A stretch of DNA of 64,000 nt from Gnetum montanum (Eukaryota > Streptophyta > Gnetopsida > Gnetales > Gnetaceae), in assembly GCA_015680685.1 (NCBI GenBank), contig MNCI01037805.1, forward strand, positions 186,278 to 250,277, in the 5' to 3' direction. The position numbers and the translations under genes were made by a program. How positions within the stretch are numbered: the first letter of the stretch is position 1; every line of letters begins with the position of its first letter. This document shows, one piece after another, positions 11,479-23,840 of this stretch. The notes beneath the pieces are model-generated. The model worked only from the letters and a program-made list of their open reading frames with translations. It ran no database searches and was not told the DNA's origin.

Positions 11479-12357
11479 TGATAAAGCACTAAGCAGTTGA
11501 TGCGTTGACTAGGCCACGTATACGGGGCCCTGTATATGCGGCCCCATTGACGCGGCCCCGTCGACGCATCCCTCCATGCGTCAACGTGGCCCTGTTTACG
11601 CAAGGCCTATTTTAGCCTATAAATAAGTGGCCCTTCGCCACACCTAGGTATCTTTCTAGTAGTTGTAGCGAAGCCCTTGTAGTTTGTTTCCGTAGGAGTT
11701 AGACTATTTTCCCAAGTGCATGCCCGCAGTGTGATGCTTGTAATTGTATGACACCTTTATTCGAGTGTGACGTACTTGGACGTGCACATGACTGGAAATA
11801 AGGATCGAGATTACTTCATCATTGTAGCATTCACTTAGTTTTAATTGTTTAATTGTTATTGTTATTTATTATTTTCTTAGTTAATATTTCTTTATCATCA
11901 TTTACTATTCCTATTGTTAAATGTGGAATGAGTACGACTTAATCACGAGCATTTAAGTATGACTACTTGGTAACCCAGTAGCATACCTAGGATCTACGCT
12001 TGGTAATCCCAGTAGTAGTCGTGCACGAGGTCCAAGATGTGTACAGATGATTAAGGAATGGATGCTCATTGCACCTAGGCTAGCTTAGACTTCATTTCCT
12101 ATTGCTCATTAGTTTAATCAAGATTATGTTCCATTGTCTCTAGGAGTAGCACTAGTTTAGGATCACATCATACGTCTCACTCTAGACTAAACCATACGTG
12201 ATAAAGCAAATACTAGTCCAGGTGGGAAGACAGTGAACTACAATCAATGTGTAACTATCTAGATACCACAACTAGCCTGTCCACGGAGTTTGACCGGATC
12301 GTGCGTGAACGCTCGTATTCATATGGTTGAGTGTATGGGGTACCTTACCACTCATCA
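11479..12357 (+). repeat. 5' LTR of element B
   Basis: Starts TGATAAAGCACTAAG, ends CTCATCA. Its U3 has GTATAC/GGGGCCCC/GTCGAC palindromes instead of GATATC arrays, then TATAAATA at 11,618-11,625. The R-U5 part (gtgcatgcccgcagtgtgat onward) is the same family as A and C. Confidence 0.88.
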
Positions 12358-12358
12358 T

Positions 12359-12376
12359 TGGCCCCGTTGCTGGGGA
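12359..12376 (+). other. Primer-binding site of element B (tRNA-Asp type)
   Basis: TGGCCCCGTTGCTGGGGA, 16 of 18 positions complementary to the 3' end of plant tRNA-Asp, the primer used by Athila-type elements. One base separates it from the LTR. Confidence 0.88.
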
Positions 12377-12686
12377 CAGTGCTAGTTATCTAGATTAGTT
12401 ATATCATACAAGATCGCTGTATAAGGAATTAACGATATATCTTTTAGGAAGAAAAAAATTACAAAAAGTCACATATAAATTCACACACAATTTCACAGCC
12501 ATGCCTCTCCTACAAGACTATAATAATGCCACACTTAGTGAGGCAATTCATTAGAGAATCAATGAATTATATGATAATGAAGATTGGAATACGCAACCTG
12601 AGGTGGGGATTTCTTATAAACATAAATGAAGACAACATCGTCCCAATGTACAAAAGCATAACTTACTCGATGACGATGAACCCCTG

Positions 12687-14485
12687 ATGGCCACTACAAG
12701 TCTAACGCAAATACAAGAGGTTGTTCGAATCTCCCGTAGGCATCGTAAAGAGAGCCGTCTACCCAGGCTCGATTTAAACAACTTTCCCAATTTTTTAGGA
12801 GGCTATGACTTAGATCCGCAACAACATTTACAAGCCTTCTACAATGCCTATGCATGGAACAACATTGATAACAGTTGGCAAAAACTTAAGCTCTTTCCTA
12901 TGACACTCATTGGCCAAGAAAAAGTATGGTATAGATCGTTAAAACCAAATTCAATACGACATTGGCCAACAATGGTAGAACTCTTTAACGAAAGATATCA
13001 AACCTACGCAAGAGTGTCAGCCTTGAGGAAACAAATCCAAGAGTGGAAACCAGCATAACATGAACCCTTGGATATGGCCTTAGAAAGGTATTATGCACTA
13101 TTAAACAACTGTCTAGGCCATGAGTGCTCCGAGGAAAGGTTAATGTACCATATCGTTGATGGGCTTCATGATGAAACAAGAGAGACCCTAGGGATGTATG
13201 CCCAAGGTCAACTATACGAACTACAAACCCATCAATTCCAAGAGCTTATAAAGTGGGTAGCAAAAGAAGAAGGAGAAATGGCTAGATGGGAGAGTGTTGA
13301 AAAACATCAACGGGACCAAAATCTCAACTTAACAAAGGTCCACAACCATAAAAAGGAGAAATCAACTAATCTCAAGGAGGAAGAACCATCTTTGCCAGTA
13401 CAACAATCATTAGAGAATGTCAAGGAAAATATCAATAAGATGTTACAATGGACGCATAAAAAGTGTGAAGAATATATCAATATTATTAGAGATAGGGTTT
13501 TGACAACCTGAGAAGTAGGAAAAAATATCACTAGACATTTGGAAAGAAGGGATTGGGAAAATAAGAGCTCAACTGCCAATCATATGTATGAATGCAACAT
13601 TTTCCTGTACAATCACTCCAAGGGCCAGTGCCCAATCTTGTTACATTTATATGAGCATTGTAGAAAAACGTTACACCCAAAGTTTGTATAGAGATACTGT
13701 GTTCGATCACAGTGGCAACAATCCCAGTCGTGGGGGAAGTCATCCCTAAACTGGAGACACACTTCATATCATCCGAATCTAAATGCTTATCTAGTTCAAC
13801 ATCCTATTTCCCCAAATGGGCCAACATACTCTATCTCGCCGCATTATCATTCTCCTCAATACTATCAGCCCATGTCCTCAACACAACCACCACCTTGTCG
13901 ACCTTACACTTCTCCTAAATTTCAACATCCTCATACTTTCCCTCCTTCTACATCGCCACCAACTATTTCCGAAGTGTTTGCACCACAGCAACAACCCACA
14001 AACGTTACTTGTGCTATTATTGCCAATAGTAGTGAGAGACCTCCTCAACATTGAAGGCATCCCTTCTTTAGACATGACCGTAGGAAGGGACAACACAGTT
14101 CCAAGGCCACTGCATTCTCCAACTTAGCACAAGTCCAACACTGTGGTGCATCCTTCTCTTCGAACCCAACGCCTCATGTTACTTCATCAAGGCCACCAAT
14201 TAACACTCCAACAACCATATGGCCCAATGAATACAGCCATGGAGAGAGATATCCTGATCCTTGCATACCATCTTACAGTCCCAAGTATCATAGTGGGTCA
14301 ACTCTTTATCCAGGAACCACATCTTATAAATTGCCCCACTATGATTACTATAATCAAGCTGTGAACCCCAATGGGGTAAGTATGACTGAGTTTCAATATT
14401 TCCAACATGCAAGGATCCTCATCTTTCATTTATTAATCCTTGCCATGCTCAACTATTTAGTTATGGGGGATATCCCCCATTTTAA
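12687..14485 (+). pseudogene. gag of element B, lightly broken
   Basis: 12,687-13,058 encodes the gag core start (LDLNNFPNFLGGYDLDPQQH, then AWNNIDNSWQKLKLFPMTL). A single TAA at about 13,057 (a CAA codon in relatives) separates it from 13,068-13,511 (PLDMALERYYALLNNCLGH...YAQGQLYELQTHQFQEL, then a charged helix-rich segment). Frameshifts follow. The C-terminal region (about 13,580-14,485) keeps the C...YNHSKGQCP motif, Tyr/Pro/His-rich sequence and a final GGYPPF-like end. PF03732-like capsid precursor. It would have to be supplied in trans. Confidence 0.8.
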
Positions 14486-15831
14486 TAACAAGCAGGATTA
14501 ATAAATATTTTTCATTTTCTTTAATTTTACAATTTTTATTTTCCAGTTTTTCATCTTTTAATTTCTTGTTTTATCTTTTTGTCTTTTTGTCTTTTCTATC
14601 TTTTTATAAGTAATCTCATCTACAAATAAAACACTCATGTGGATCATTGGTTGAGGTGTTATTCTATGCTATCAAGTCTCAGGTGACTAATTATTTGAAC
14701 AGTGAGCCCATCACATCCACCCAACCATTCTATTAACAAGAGGTTCTACTCTGGGTACGATGATATTCTTGACATCATTAAAACTTGAAGTAATTTTGTG
14801 CTCATTATGCCCAGAGTGAAAAATGATGGACTAAGAGGGAATGGCCAGGGTGTGACATCAAGGGAACTTGTGGACTCTCTTTGCTGACATCTGTAGGTGC
14901 TATCATGTAGCTTAGTTGTACTAAGATCCTTGTAGATCTAACAAAAAATGGGAGTAAGAGTATTAAAGGCACCCAATAAAGACGAGCTTTTTTTTTAAAA
15001 AAAAAAGAGAAAAGAAAAAATAAGAAGAAGAAGAGAGTGTGCCAAAGCGGCCAAACAAAAAGTATGCCCCAAAGAAATTCCAAGTCACTCCTCCCTTGCA
15101 CAAAATGCCAAGTGATCGTATGCCTTGCTGTCATGGTGCTCTTATGGTTGTCCATCATTGGATGAAATGATGCGATGTCACTGATCGGAGGAATGGACTT
15201 AGTTTTGATTTTTGAGCGACAGGCTAATGACACATTAATCATGCCCTACACTCAAGACTCATTATGCCCTAAGTCAGTTACCTCACATCCCAATCTCTGC
15301 AATCCCTTCTCTGATTCATTCCATCTCGCTGTTCATGTATTTGTGCCTCATGTCTTGTGTAGCATTGAATTCATACCTCATCATGGTGGTATCTACATGT
15401 GTGTGTTTGTTGCATTGGTATAGATTACATTTAACCCTTTTAGTGCCTACGGACATTTTAAGGTGTGGTTGCACAAGGGCATTATAGGTTGGAACCTGCT
15501 TTGGGGAGGACCCACTTGTATGACTTTTGTAATTTGTACTTGTTGCACACCACCACATCATCTTATACCCTCTGAGTACTTCATTGCTAAATCTATTCTT
15601 TCCTTTGTCATCATTTGATCAAACGTTCCTCAAAACCAGGTCCTTCTATGTGTCACCTAAACAAACCAGGTCCAACATTAAACTTTTAGGGCAACTTCCT
15701 CAAAAAAATTTCTAACTCTAAAATCACACTAAGCAAAGAATTCAACATTTATAAAAGGCAATGAGTAAGGTATGAAATCATTGAACTTTTTTCAATAGCC
15801 TTACTAACAATTGATCTTTGTGTGATTATAG
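14486..15831 (+). other. Conserved non-coding region of element B, ending in a 3' splice site
   Basis: A pyrimidine-rich start (tttttgtctttttgtctttt, about 14,575) is followed by blocks shared with A, C, E and G: 'gggtgtgacatcaagg', 'gtagatctaacaaaaaatgg' and 'gaggacccacttgtatgac'. It ends in ttactaacaattgatcttt...gattatag immediately before the ATG of the 3' ORF, a branch-site-like TACTAAC plus 3' splice site. ORFs here are chance. Confidence 0.6.
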
Positions 15832-16270
15832 ATGGCCCCTAAAAGAAGACAACAAGGAGGACCTTCTCAAGGTGCAACCGAACAACCTGGGGGAGGCAGA
15901 GGCCAAGGACCTCATGCAGAACATGTAGAGCAGAAGGCATAATCATTCAGCATCCATCATGGAACTCCTATTACTGCATAATCTATCCAAGCAAAAGGAG
16001 GAGAGCTCAGGGCCTGAGCTTATGAAGAGGAATGACAACTATCTACGACATGCATGTTAAGGCCAATCAGGTGTTCCTGCAGCTGCCATGCCCATGGGGA
16101 AATTCCAACTTCATCAAACATTGGAACATTAGCATGGGCAGCTCATAATCCTCAAATAGAAGAGGAGAAATGTCAGGTGCTTCTTCAATAGTATCGATCT
16201 CAGAAGCCTGATGCACAGGACAAAGGAAAGGCACCCATGGAGGAGCCACCACTACCGAGAACCCCATGAG
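15832..16270 (+). pseudogene. 3' ORF of element B, internally deleted
   Basis: Starts MAPKRRQQGGPSQGA, like the 3' ORFs of C and G, but soon meets stops. It jumps to the C-terminal end (CHAHGEIPTSSNIGTLAWAA...EEPPLPRTP) after only about 440 bp, against about 2.8 kb in C. The conserved central domain and coiled coil are missing. Confidence 0.65.
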
Positions 16271-16443
16271 TTCCACAAGTTTTTTCTTCTGTGTCTATGT
16301 CCAAATTTTGATTAATTCTCCATTGCGACATGAATAAATTTCTAGTTTGTCAATAATCCCATAAATATCCACTATGTATTCAATTGAGCTTGTTCGTCAC
16401 TTACTTTGACTTGAGGACGAGTTGTTATTCAATCGTGGGGGTA

Positions 16444-16757
16444 TGATGAAGCGCTAAGCAGTTGATGTGTTGACTAGGCCGCATATACGGGGCCCCGTAT
16501 ACACGGCCGCATCGATGCAGCCCCGTCGACGCATCCCTCCATGTGTTGACGTGGCCCCATTTACGCAGAGCCTATTTTAGCCTATAAATAAGTGGCCCTC
16601 CGCCACACCTAGGTATCTTTCTAGTAGTTGTAGCGAAGCCCTTGCAGTTTGTTTCCGTAGGAGTTAGAGTATTTTCCTGAGTGCATGCTCGCAGTGTGAT
16701 GCTTGTAATTGTACGACACCTTTATTCGAGTGTGACGTACTTGGACGCGCACATGAC
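16444..16757 (+). repeat. 3' LTR of element B, truncated
   Basis: Starts TGATGAAGCGCTAAG after the polypurine tract cgtgggggta and matches 11,479-11,791. It stops at cacatgac, where the sequence jumps to the interior of element C. It contains atacggggccccgtat, a perfect 16-bp palindrome, near 16,485-16,502. Confidence 0.85.
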
Positions 16758-18896
16758 CTTCTCAATGATTAACAAAAGTACATCAAGGGATGATTGGGAG
16801 ACTTACAAAAGTCATGATGAGTCTTCCAGTTCCCTCTCTTCCTCTACTCTTTCAACGTTAGGTTATGACACGGATGACTATTCCTTATAGGGTCAGTGTA
16901 GAAATAAAAATTGAACCCATGGGCAAAATCAGGAACACCAACATGAACAGAGACAACATCGTCCCAACTCGCAAACTCATAACCTACTTAGTGACAATGA
17001 ACCCCTACTGGCCACTAAGAGCCTAATGCATATAATAGAGGCTGTACAAATATCTTGCAGGCATCGCAAGGAAAGCTGTCTACCTAGGCTTGATTTAATA
17101 ACTTTCCTAAGTTCTTAGGAGGCTAAGACTTAGATTTGCAACATCATTTACAAGCCTTCTATGATGCCTGTGTTCAGAATAACATTGAGAATGGGTGGCA
17201 AAGACTTAAGCTCTTTCCTATGATACTCGTTGGCCAAGCAAAAGTGTGGTACAGGTCTTTAAAACCAAATTCAATTTGCCATTGGCCTACAATGGTGAAA
17301 CTCTTCAATGAAAGATATCAAATCTGTGCAAGAGTGTTAGCCTTGAGGAGACCAATCCAAGAATGGAAATAAGGGCAACATGAACCCTTGAACATGGCCT
17401 TAGAAAGATATTACTCATTGTTAAACAAATGTCCAGGCCATGGGTTCTCTAAGGAAAGCCTAATGTGTCACATCATGGATGGGCTCCATAATGAAATAAG
17501 AGAGACCCTAGGGATGTATGCCCCAAATCAACTATATGAACTACGAACCCACCAATCCCAAGAGCTTATCAAATGAGTAGCAAAAGAAGAAGGAGAAATT
17601 TCCAAATGGGAGAATGTTGAAAAATCTCAACAGGACCAAACTCTTAAAGTAACGAAGGTCCAGAATCATGAAGAGGAGAAATCAACTCACCTCGAGGAGG
17701 TGGAATCATCCCCATCTTTGCCAATACTAAAATCACTAGATGAAATCAAGGAAAAGATCAATAAGATGACGGAATGGGTACATGAAAAATGTGGAGAATA
17801 TGCAAACATTATTAGAGGTAGAACCATGCAAGATAACCCTGACAACCAGAACAAACAGAGGATACCAAACCCAAAAATAGGACAAAACACCATTTGACAA
17901 TCGGAAAGAATGGTTGAAGAAAATAAGGATAGGGGCTCAACTACAAATCATAAGTATCAATGCGATGTTTTCCTGTATGATCACCCCAAAGGCCAATACC
18001 CAATCTTGTCACACTTACATGAGCATTCGAGAAGAATGTTACATCCAAATTTTGTACAAAAGTACCATGTTCAATTGTAGTGGCAAAACCCCCAGTCGTG
18101 GGGAAGGCCATTGCCAAACTAGCCACACCCTTTGTACCACCCGAAACTAAGTGCTTATTATGTTCAACACCTTGTTTCTCTACCTGGATGAACATCCTTT
18201 GCTTCACCTCATCGTTATCATTCTCACGAGTATCATCAACCCATGTCCTCTCCTATGGGATCACCACCTCATGTTCCTTACACACCTCCTTACTCTCAAT
18301 ATTCTTCTCCTTCACCTCCTTCTACATTGCCACTGGTCGTACTTGAAGGTTTCGCACCACAACACCAACCAATGAACATTACTTATGCTGCTATTGTCAA
18401 TAGCAGTGGGAGTCCTCCACAACGTTAGAAGCGTCCTTTCTTTAGGCATGGCCGTAGAAAGAGATAGAATAATTCGAAAAACACTACATCCTCTAACTCA
18501 ACACAAACGCAACACTATGATGCACCTTCTTCTTCAAACTCAATGCCTCCTATTACCTTATCCAGGCCACCAATCAATACTCTAACAACCATGTGGTCTA
18601 ATGAATAACAACATGAGAAGACATATCAATCCTTGCATACCATCTTATGGTCATCGGTGCCATAGTGGGTCAACTTCTTATCACATGACCACATCTTATA
18701 ATCTACCCCACTATGCTTACTCTAATCATGTGTGTGAACCCAAATTTGGGTACAATTTTGCCACCACACCAAAAGACACTCAGTGGTTTGGATATGATTG
18801 GACCCCAATATTTTCAACATGCATGGATCCAAAATTTTCATTTATTAATTCTCACCATGATCAAAGGTTTAGTCATGGGGGATACCCCCCATTCTA
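16758..18896 (+). pseudogene. gag of element C, decayed
   Basis: Begins with a Ser-rich leader segment (16,758-16,890). The core (17,136-17,372, 17,388-17,576) has ENGWQRLKLFPMILVGQAKVW and EPLNMALERYYSLLNKC. A charged segment (17,700-17,897) follows, then the Cx2-4 YDHPKGQ-type motif near 17,960 and a Pro/Tyr/His-rich tail ending SHGGYPPF at 18,896. Multiple stops (for example a TAA for CAA at about 17,370) and frameshifts are present. Homologous to B's gag throughout. Confidence 0.75.
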
Positions 18897-20270
18897 ACAA
18901 GTAGAATTAGTAAATGTTTTTTCTTTTCTTTGGTTTTACAAATTTTTGTTTTCATTTTTCAATTTGTCATTTTATCATTTTGAGGATAATATCATTTGTG
19001 AATAAAACACTCATGTAACCCATCGATTGAGGTGTTTTTCTATGCTATTGAGTCACAAGTGACTAATTATTTGGACAGTGAACCCACAACACCCACCCAC
19101 CCATTCTATTAATAAGAAGTTCTACTTTGGGTATGATGATATTCTTGTTATCATTAAAACTTAAGGTAACTTTGTACTCATTATGCCTAGAGTGAAAAGT
19201 GATGGACTAAGAGGGAATGGCAAGGGTGTGACATCAAGGAGACTTGTGAATTCTGTTTGGTAATATTTGTATGTGCTATCATGTAGCTTAATTGTACTAA
19301 GATCCTTGTAGATCTAACAAAAAATGGGAGTAAGAGTTGTGATAAAGGCACTTAATAAAGGAACCCAATGCTATTCTGGGGGGTCCCACTGAAAAGACAT
19401 GCACCCATGCCTGAAGGTTGGCAACTTCTTCAGATCACCTTTGGAAAAGACAAAGTGTCAAGGCAGCCAAAAGAAGAAAAAGAAAAGAAAAGAAGAATAA
19501 CAAAAAAGAAAAGATCAAGAAAAATTTAAATCACTCCTCCCTTATGCAAAATGCCAAGTGATCAGACACCTTGTTGTCATGATGCTCTTATGATTGTCTA
19601 TCATTGGGATGATATAATGCGATGTCACTGATCAGAGGTATGGACTTGGTTTTGATCTTGGAACAAACAGCTAATGGTACTTTAATCACGCACAACACTT
19701 GGGATTCATTATGCCTAGGGTAAGTTACCTCACGTCTCGATCTCTACAATCCCTTCTACAATTTGTCTCATCTCATTGTCCAAGTACTTATAACTTGTGT
19801 CTTGCGTGGCATAAAATTCCTACCTCATCATGGTGGTACTTATGATATGTATGTTTTGTTGCACAAGTGCGAATTGCATTTAACCCTTCTAGTGCCTACG
19901 GACATTGTAAGGCATGGTTACACAAGGGCATGATAGGTTCGAACCTACCTTGGGGAGGACCCACTTATTTGACTTTTGTAATTTGTACTTGTTACACACC
20001 ACCATATCATTTTATACCCTCCAAGTATTACATTGTTGAATCTATTCTTTCCTTTGTCATTAATTCAACCAAACATTCCTTAAGACCACTACATGTCCTT
20101 TTTACTCATCATTTTCAAAGAACTTCATTATATAACTCCACCTCATTCCACTTTTGGTGCCTTAATTTTCACTTGACATTATGCCAGACCTTTCCAATCT
20201 ACCTCAAATCCTTCATTTTTAGCTATAAAAACTCAAAATTTATCAATTTTACTAAGTACCCTATTTTTGA
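18897..20270 (+). other. Conserved non-coding region of element C
   Basis: Same block order as in B at 14,486-15,600: a pyrimidine-rich tract, the 'gggtgtgacatcaagg' block, gtagatctaacaaaaaatgg, and gaggacccacttatttgac near 19,960. No coding signal is believed, although a 179-codon ORF spans 19,867-20,406. Confidence 0.55.
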
Positions 20271-20274
20271 TAGG

Positions 20275-20860
20275 ATGCGATATCAGGTACACAGTATCAG
20301 GTCTGACGTGATATCGAGTACACGCTATTGCGAACGCGATATTGCATCCACAAAACCTATATATATGGGGCCCCCTGCATGCATAGAAGTCATTTTCAAC
20401 AGTTGATGCGAGGGGAGTTGTTGAAATTTTCTTTGATGATTTTTAGTGCTTTGAGCATCTAACATTCAATTGTCAATACCTCACTCGTTAATGCTCCGTT
20501 TTCCCTCCTAATCACACCTAATTAAACCTAGAGTGTTTAAATCAATTGTGGGGGAGGGGTATGGTAGAATTGGTGCATAACTTTTTTGAAATTTGCTATC
20601 ACCCAAAGGATATCATAGGGGTAAGAACTCTCAAAAAATGTTAAAAGCTCATGCCAAACTAATTTTCTTCTTTCACCCAAATCATTTAAATTATTATTAG
20701 AGTCACCTGAGAAAATTGGGCTCGACATTAACAATTTTTTCTAACCTTGAAATCACACTAAGCAAAGAATTCAACATTTATTAAAGGCAATGAGTAAGGT
20801 ATGAGATAATTGAACTTCTTTGAATAACCTTACTAATAATTAATCTTTGTGTGATTACAG
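20275..20860 (+). promoter_or_regulatory. Internal promoter-like block and intron upstream of C's 3' ORF
   Basis: An array of GATATC-like words (gatatcagg, gatatcgag, cgatattgc; 20,278-20,345) is followed by TATATATA at 20,358-20,365. This is the same style as the U3 of C's own LTR. About 180 nt on lies a polypurine-like gtgggggaggggta (from about 20,548), then a 5' splice site GGG|GTAAGA at 20,621. The predicted intron (20,621-20,860, 240 nt) ends gtgattacag directly before the ATG at 20,861. This suggests a spliced subgenomic mRNA for the 3' ORF. It is inferred from sequence only. Confidence 0.5.
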
Positions 20861-23660
20861 ATGGCCCTGAAACGAGGAAAACAGGGAGGACCTTCTCAAG
20901 GTGCATCCAAATGTCCGAGAACAGGTGGAGGCCAAGGACCTCATGTGAAACATGCAGAATAAGAGGCATAATTATTTAGGATCCATAAAGAAACCCTTAT
21001 TACTACACAAGCTGGTCAAGCAGAAGATGGAGAGGGTAGGGCACCCGAAAAAGGAAAAAATCTCACATTGTCCTCGGAATGCGTTCAAGCCATTTGGGAA
21101 AGGTCCACATCCGCTGCAGTGATTATGGAATTTAATTCTGGACCTTTTATCAAATTCACCCTTGAACTAGTCAAGGATCAACTCAAGGAATCTCGACTAT
21201 GTCCTGTCCTCTCGAAAAGTGAACAATGGTATTTGGGGGAAACTTATAAATTTTGGCATAATAAAGAGGAAGGCACCATCATCCACATTGGTGGAATTTC
21301 AGTTGATTTCTCTACAAAGGCCATTATGGAAGTTTTGAATCTTTTGAATACAGGGCCTAAAGTTGCTCATCTGTCCACTTGCTTTGATGTAAATGTAAGA
21401 AAAGTATGGCTAAAAAGAGTGTACAGTAAAGAAGACAACACATATGAAGAACTAACCTTTGAAGAGAGAATTTATTTTAAAATTGGTACCTATCACATTT
21501 TCCCAACGAAGGGGTTACACAAAATTTCTACCTATGTAGCCAGAGGAATTATAATCTTGATGGGTAAGGTTGATGCTAATTTGGCTCATTTGTATTTAAC
21601 AGAGATATTGAGGTGGTTTGAGGAACGAAAGACAAGAAAGTTCACACTCCCCTTTCCATGTCTAATTAGGAAGTTGTGCCAATGTGCTAGAACTCTTGGG
21701 TACACTAATGACATCCCTAGAAAAGCTCAAAATGCTTCATATGTTGAATTACTGAAGCCACCAGCATTAAGAAAAGATGTTGGTGAGACATTGAAGTGTG
21801 AACAAGAACAAACGGTTAGGTCCACTGCACCTCAAATAGCAGGCCCTAGCCAACTTCCAAACATGAGGCTTAGCCAACAATGAGAAGCAGGGCCTAGCAC
21901 ATAGCCACAAGCTAGCAGGACTAGCAACCGCCACCACTACCACATGATTACCGATCATTGATGAACCATCTTAGGGCCATTGTAGAAATGGTCAGTTGGG
22001 GAAGTAGGGATGAGGCCAATCTCTTTAAGGTGATTGATGATGCCGTACATTCCACCATATCAATCGATCATGCAAGGGGCGAGGTATCAATACAAATAGG
22101 AGGAGGGAAATTGCATTGGTCATAACAAATCTCGGGGAATGCTGCATCATTCCAAGTACAATTGGAAACTGGTGAAAGCACCACAGTGGTGGTCATGAAA
22201 CACTAAGATGCAGCTGGAGCAGTAGCGATGGTCGTAGACCACATCAAGGAATCATTTAATGTCCCTATTGTGCAATCAATAGATTTCATAGGAGCACATG
22301 ATGCTCAAGTTCTAGCTGATGCCTCAATAACTCTTATGAAACATGAGGATGCTCTTGATCACTTGCTGTGAACAGGACAAGTAATGATGTCCTTGTTTGA
22401 CATCCCCCAGGATGTCACAGTGGCACAATCAGACCTCATTTACACTAAGGAAAAGCTGGTCATGGCTAAGGTTAGGGTTGAACATGTAAAAGATGAGTTG
22501 AGGAGACTCCAAGAAAAGTTTGTTGCCGTATAAGCTGAACAATGGGATCCATCCCAACTTGTTCTAGCTGATCAACTAGAATTATTTAGGATAGAGAAGC
22601 TAAATAAATTGCTAGTGGAGAATAAAAGGGTGGCAATGGAAAAGAAGAAGGCTAATTGGGATGCTTCAAAAGCACAGGCTCAAACATATGCACATGCAAA
22701 AGCACTCAAGGCCTTACAAGAAAAAAATAAACTCCTTGTTGTCGAAAATTTTTGGTTGACAACAGTTGAAAAATAGAAAATGTTCTCAAGGAAAGTTTTT
22801 AGCAAATGTGAGAACAACTAATAAGAGTTAACCAAGACATCAGCCACTTAGCGAAGGAGAATATAATCCTCTTGATGAAGGAGGTACATGCCATCTAGCA
22901 AAAGATAGTCATTGAAATAAGTGCATGGTAGAATGAGGCTAAGCAGCATAAAAAGTTAAAGAATCATTTCCGGGATCAGGTGGGGATGTATAAAGAGATC
23001 ATCGTAAAAGAGATTTGTATGGCTAAGGACCAGATTAACTCTTTTAGTGCTCAACACACTGACTGGTAAGCCATACTAGACACTTATGCCTTCGTCCACT
23101 AAGTAGAATTAAAGAGCAGGACCTGTAGATCTAGGATCTCATAGAATAAATGGAGTTGGTAAATTTATAGTATGCCAACTTGGCCATGTTAACAGCAGGG
23201 TGCTCGAGGACTAAGCTAGAAAAATAGGTAGCAGCCACCTATGCCAAATGTGAAATAGAGTTTGCTGAACACAAGAAGACATTGCAGAGATTGGAGGTAG
23301 CAAACTCTGAACTAGAGGTGGTAAAAGCTAGCTACCAAGGCCAAAAGGATGTTGCAGCAGATGTGGCTTAATAGCTTATGGACTATCAGGAATTCAAATA
23401 TAAAGCTAGAGCCTACAAGAAGAAATGATGGATATTTGCAGCATGGTACGCCAAAGCTAATAAAATGCTTTTGTAACTACCATGTCCATGGGAGGCGCCA
23501 ACTCCATCAAACATTGGAACATTAGCATGGATAGCACATGAGCCTCGGATAGAAGAGGAAAGATTTTAAGCACTTCTTTAAAAGTATCCATTTTAGAAGC
23601 TTGGAGCACAAGATAAAGGGAAGAAGCCCATGGAGGAACCACTGCCACCAGGAATCACAT
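20861..23660 (+). pseudogene. 3' ORF of element C: plant-transposon-protein-like domain plus coiled coil
   Basis: Starts MALKRGKQGGPSQGA. The longest open part is 21,068-21,883 (271 codons). It contains EQWYLGETYKFWHN, EERIYFKIGTYHIFPTKGLH and FTLPFPCLIRKLCQCA. This spacing resembles the 'putative plant transposon protein' domain (PF20167) often seen beside Athila elements: FPT.., then LPFPxLIxxLC. From about 22,440 to 22,790 the sequence is Lys/Glu/Ala-rich coiled coil (EKLNKLLVENKRVAMEKKK). I see no signal peptide or membrane span, so it does not look like an envelope protein. Many stops make it dead. The function is unknown. Confidence 0.65.
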
Positions 23661-23840
23661 GAGTTTCAAAAAAATTTGTATTTTGTGTTAGTGTCCAAAT
23701 TTTTTTTGTCTAGTCCCACACTGTGGCATGAAATAATCCATAGTCATTCAATAACCCCATACCTATCCACTGTGTAATCAAATGAACTTATTCCTCATTT
23801 TTTTGACTTGAGGATGAGTTTTTATTTAGTCATAGGGGTA

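Larger units (their letters stand above)
11479..16757 (+). mobile_element. Athila-like non-autonomous element B, 3' end deleted
   Basis: 5' LTR 11,479-12,357, primer site, gag (12,687-14,485), a long non-coding region, a much shortened 3' ORF (15,832-16,270), polypurine tract (cgtgggggta, ending 16,443) and the first 314 bp of the 3' LTR (16,444-16,757). B lacks the protease and all pol domains. It also lacks about 0.6 kb upstream of the 3' ORF that C has, including the internal promoter-like block and splice donor. Confidence 0.8.

Noticed and set aside
19867-20406. 179-codon ORF in element C
   Set aside because: Covers the conserved non-coding region and the internal TATA block; homologous stretches in A, B and G are not open.
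20861-23660. Retroviral-type envelope gene
   Set aside because: No signal peptide, furin-like site or transmembrane span visible; resembles a plant transposon protein with coiled coil.
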